DNA of 64,000 nt from Diphasiastrum complanatum (taxonomy: Eukaryota; Streptophyta; Lycopodiopsida; Lycopodiales; Lycopodiaceae), in assembly GCA_029204225.1 (NCBI GenBank), contig CM055094.1, forward strand, positions 16,395,595-16,459,594. Reading direction: 5' to 3'. The notes beneath the pieces are model-generated. The model made no database searches. It saw nothing but the letters and a program-made list of their open reading frames with translations, and was not told where the DNA came from. The position numbers and the translations under genes were made by a program. How positions within the stretch are numbered: position 1 is the stretch's first letter; each line of letters opens with the position of its first letter. Shown here in pieces: positions 62,175-64,000 of this stretch.

Positions 62175-62590
62175 TGTTGGAAGTAATGTTTAATTGTTGC
62201 CCCTAATTGTTTAATTAGGATAATTAAGGCCAAGCTTGCATGCCATGACTAGGGGCCTATTTTTGGTAAGGATTGTCTAAGTTAGGATTTGAATCTAGTC
62301 ATAGGCTAGGTGCATGAATATGTGCACTATTTTGGTAGTGACAGCTATTTAAAATAAATACCAAGTTAGGAGCCTTATTATTAGTCAATTGCTTTAGCAA
62401 ATTTAGACATAGGTGACAGGTCTATCTCTCTAGCAAAATCTATATTATGGAGCAGTCCTACCACTCTTGTATGGGACATAGTTGGAGTTTATCTCATCAC
62501 TGTGTTCTCTTCCATATGTGTTTGGCTATTGTTTCACCACAATAAGAATCTTATCTTGGTTGCTTCTATGAACAAGTCGGTTTTCTAACA
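62175..62590 (+). repeat. LTR (416 bp) with primer-binding site
   Basis: TGTTGGAAGTAATG...TTTTCTAACA followed at once by TGGTATCAAAGC (62,591-62,602). It is related to the LTRs of the deleted element at 43,520-44,933, sharing GGGACATAGTTGGAGTTT and GTTTGGCTATTGTTTC. No gag or pol was recognised downstream, so the element is truncated or heavily decayed. Confidence 0.85.
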
Positions 62591-63015
62591 TGGTATCAAA
62601 GCTTCGATTCAAGATTCGAGAGAGCAAGGAGATACACAACGAACAAAATCAATCTACAAAATATTGATTTGGCCATCATCTTTAAAGAAGAAAGCAAGTG
62701 GGTGGTGTCCCTTGCCGGCACTAAGATCACGGATTGTTGCTCACTAGAGTAAAGGGTCAGCTCAAGGAATATGCGTAAGGATTCAATAGGGAGGGAGGAT
62801 CTTGTAGTCATCCATATTGTAAAGATGCACGAGAGAATTTTTGGAAAAAATATATATTTAAATAAAAGAAAAGAGATTAGCTCATAGAAAGAGCTAATGT
62901 TGTCTAGTGCAAGCTCTGTGAAGATCCAACATAAACTGGTCAACGCATATTTCCCCCTCTTTCCCTACTCTAACAAGAAGATCGTTGGCTTGTGTGTATA
63001 GGCATCTGAATCAAG

Positions 63016-63065
63016 AAGATTTATTGTTGTCCCACCTGCCAAGATTTATTGTTGTCCCACCTGCC
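63016..63065. repeat. 25-bp perfect tandem duplication
   Basis: Two adjacent copies of AAGATTTATTGTTGTCCCAC-CTGCC. Confidence 0.95.
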
Positions 63066-64000
63066 AACGCAAGCGCTACAAGCTGTTGAAGAAGGTGTAT
63101 GCTGCCAGGTTATGAGTTAGTATTGCAAGCCCAAAAGTTATCACTACCTCAAACAATTCTATTCTAGTTTGTTGAGCAAGATCTGCCAATTGTGCTCTAC
63201 TACACGAGTTGGCATCATTAAGTGGAATGAAGCAATTATGCCATGTCACCAAGCCTCCTTCCATTATAGCTAATCAACTGAAACATACTAAAGGTAATCG
63301 TAGCAACACGTTACACAATGTCATGACATTTCCATAGTTTACTATTGAATAAGATGGTTTTGAGATCTGAGCTCATTCCGTGAAAGTCTTCTTAAGTTGA
63401 ACATGCTCACAAATTTATATGAGCAGACATAACAGAGATAGTATGCGAATAATTATAAGATGAAATGATTTCTTACGAACTTCAGAAACTTTGACCTATG
63501 TAGACTCGGTTCTTTAGACTCAAAAAGAAGGCCTTGGTAACTATACAATCGTGTGCTTACGTTGAAGTTCAGATATTTTACATTCAATATACCCTGCTAC
63601 TGAAATGCTTGGTGCTTTCAAATCCATCCAAGTATGATCCAAAAGCCAAAGTCATGTATACGCTAGAAATTAGGTCTAACCACTTCCTAGCACAAGAAAG
63701 ATCTGGAACTGAAACTATCCACTCCAAAAGTCTCAGATCATCAAGTTATTCCTGCATGGCACTGTTTATGTTCCCAAAAGGTAGGCCCCCTCGCTGTAGT
63801 ATAGGTTGGTTTCTAGAAAAGGTTCTCTAAGTTCCTTTTGTGATGTACAAGGGTTAAGAAATAGTTTGACCTTGAGAGGTGGAGCCTCTAGGCACATGCA
63901 AGCCCCGAAAACATGTATCACAAGCATAAATTCAGCAACTAAAAGGAGCATCTTCATCTGTGTTTGAAAAGCATTGATAGCTGTGAGAAATTGGACGTGA
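63066..64000. other. No recognised content
   Basis: No MED16 exon or element identified to the window end. Confidence 0.45.

Overview
The window is plant nuclear DNA: GT-AG introns, Ty1/copia and chromodomain Ty3/gypsy retrotransposons, APE-type LINEs, a BED-finger hAT transposon and a telomere-type TTTAGGG run. Almost the whole window lies inside one host gene on the minus strand, MED16 (Mediator tail subunit 16, SFR6 in Arabidopsis). Nine consecutive exons with matching splice phases run from 52,372 down to 1,422. They give about 669 uninterrupted codons spread over 51 kb, with introns up to 27.9 kb. The first and last parts of the gene lie outside. The giant introns and the style of the repeats suggest a large-genome land plant. 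A fern is my best guess, with gymnosperms possible; this is inference only.

Layout on the plus strand: 1-12.2 kb holds MED16 exons at 1.4, 7.0 and 8.8 kb in mostly anonymous intron, plus an old gypsy remnant (3.5-5.0 kb). 12.26-31.95 kb is a 20-kb nest inside the 27.9-kb intron. Five LINE-type units, all in plus orientation, each meet (TC)n tracts on one or both sides. A G-box-rich minisatellite, a very young but pol-deleted gypsy element (17,071-22,061) and a copia element (25,215-30,039) lie within the nest. 32-36.8 kb holds low-complexity DNA, a copia fragment and a gypsy RNase H relic. Five MED16 exons or exon groups lie at 36.8-38.4, 48.5 and 52.0-52.4 kb. Between them, 40.3-47.97 kb carries two decayed LINEs. 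One of these is broken by a deleted copia-like element and by a solo LTR with a clean target duplication, and it is followed by another ORF1-only unit. 53.3-61.1 kb is a chain of fragments: a hAT transposon whose middle is inverted, a copia gag-to-integrase piece, and two LINE pieces in convergent orientation. A further LTR with primer-binding site lies at 62.2 kb.

The most interesting pattern concerns the LINEs. Three units consist of ORF1 followed directly by a related 3' UTR and a simple-repeat tail, with no endonuclease or reverse transcriptase, as in the mammalian HAL1 type. LINE 3' ends carry a small hairpin, an AATAAA and then a (TC)n, (TTTC)n or (TTC)n tail, and new LINEs begin directly after such tracts. 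In one place three units stand head to tail, separated only by (TC)n. An apparently unoccupied satellite copy with the same flanks is present nearby. This suggests a plant LINE lineage that inserts into (TC)n microsatellites, including the tails of its own earlier copies, and helps a non-autonomous ORF1-only family. That mechanism is inferred; the sequence arrangement is directly visible.
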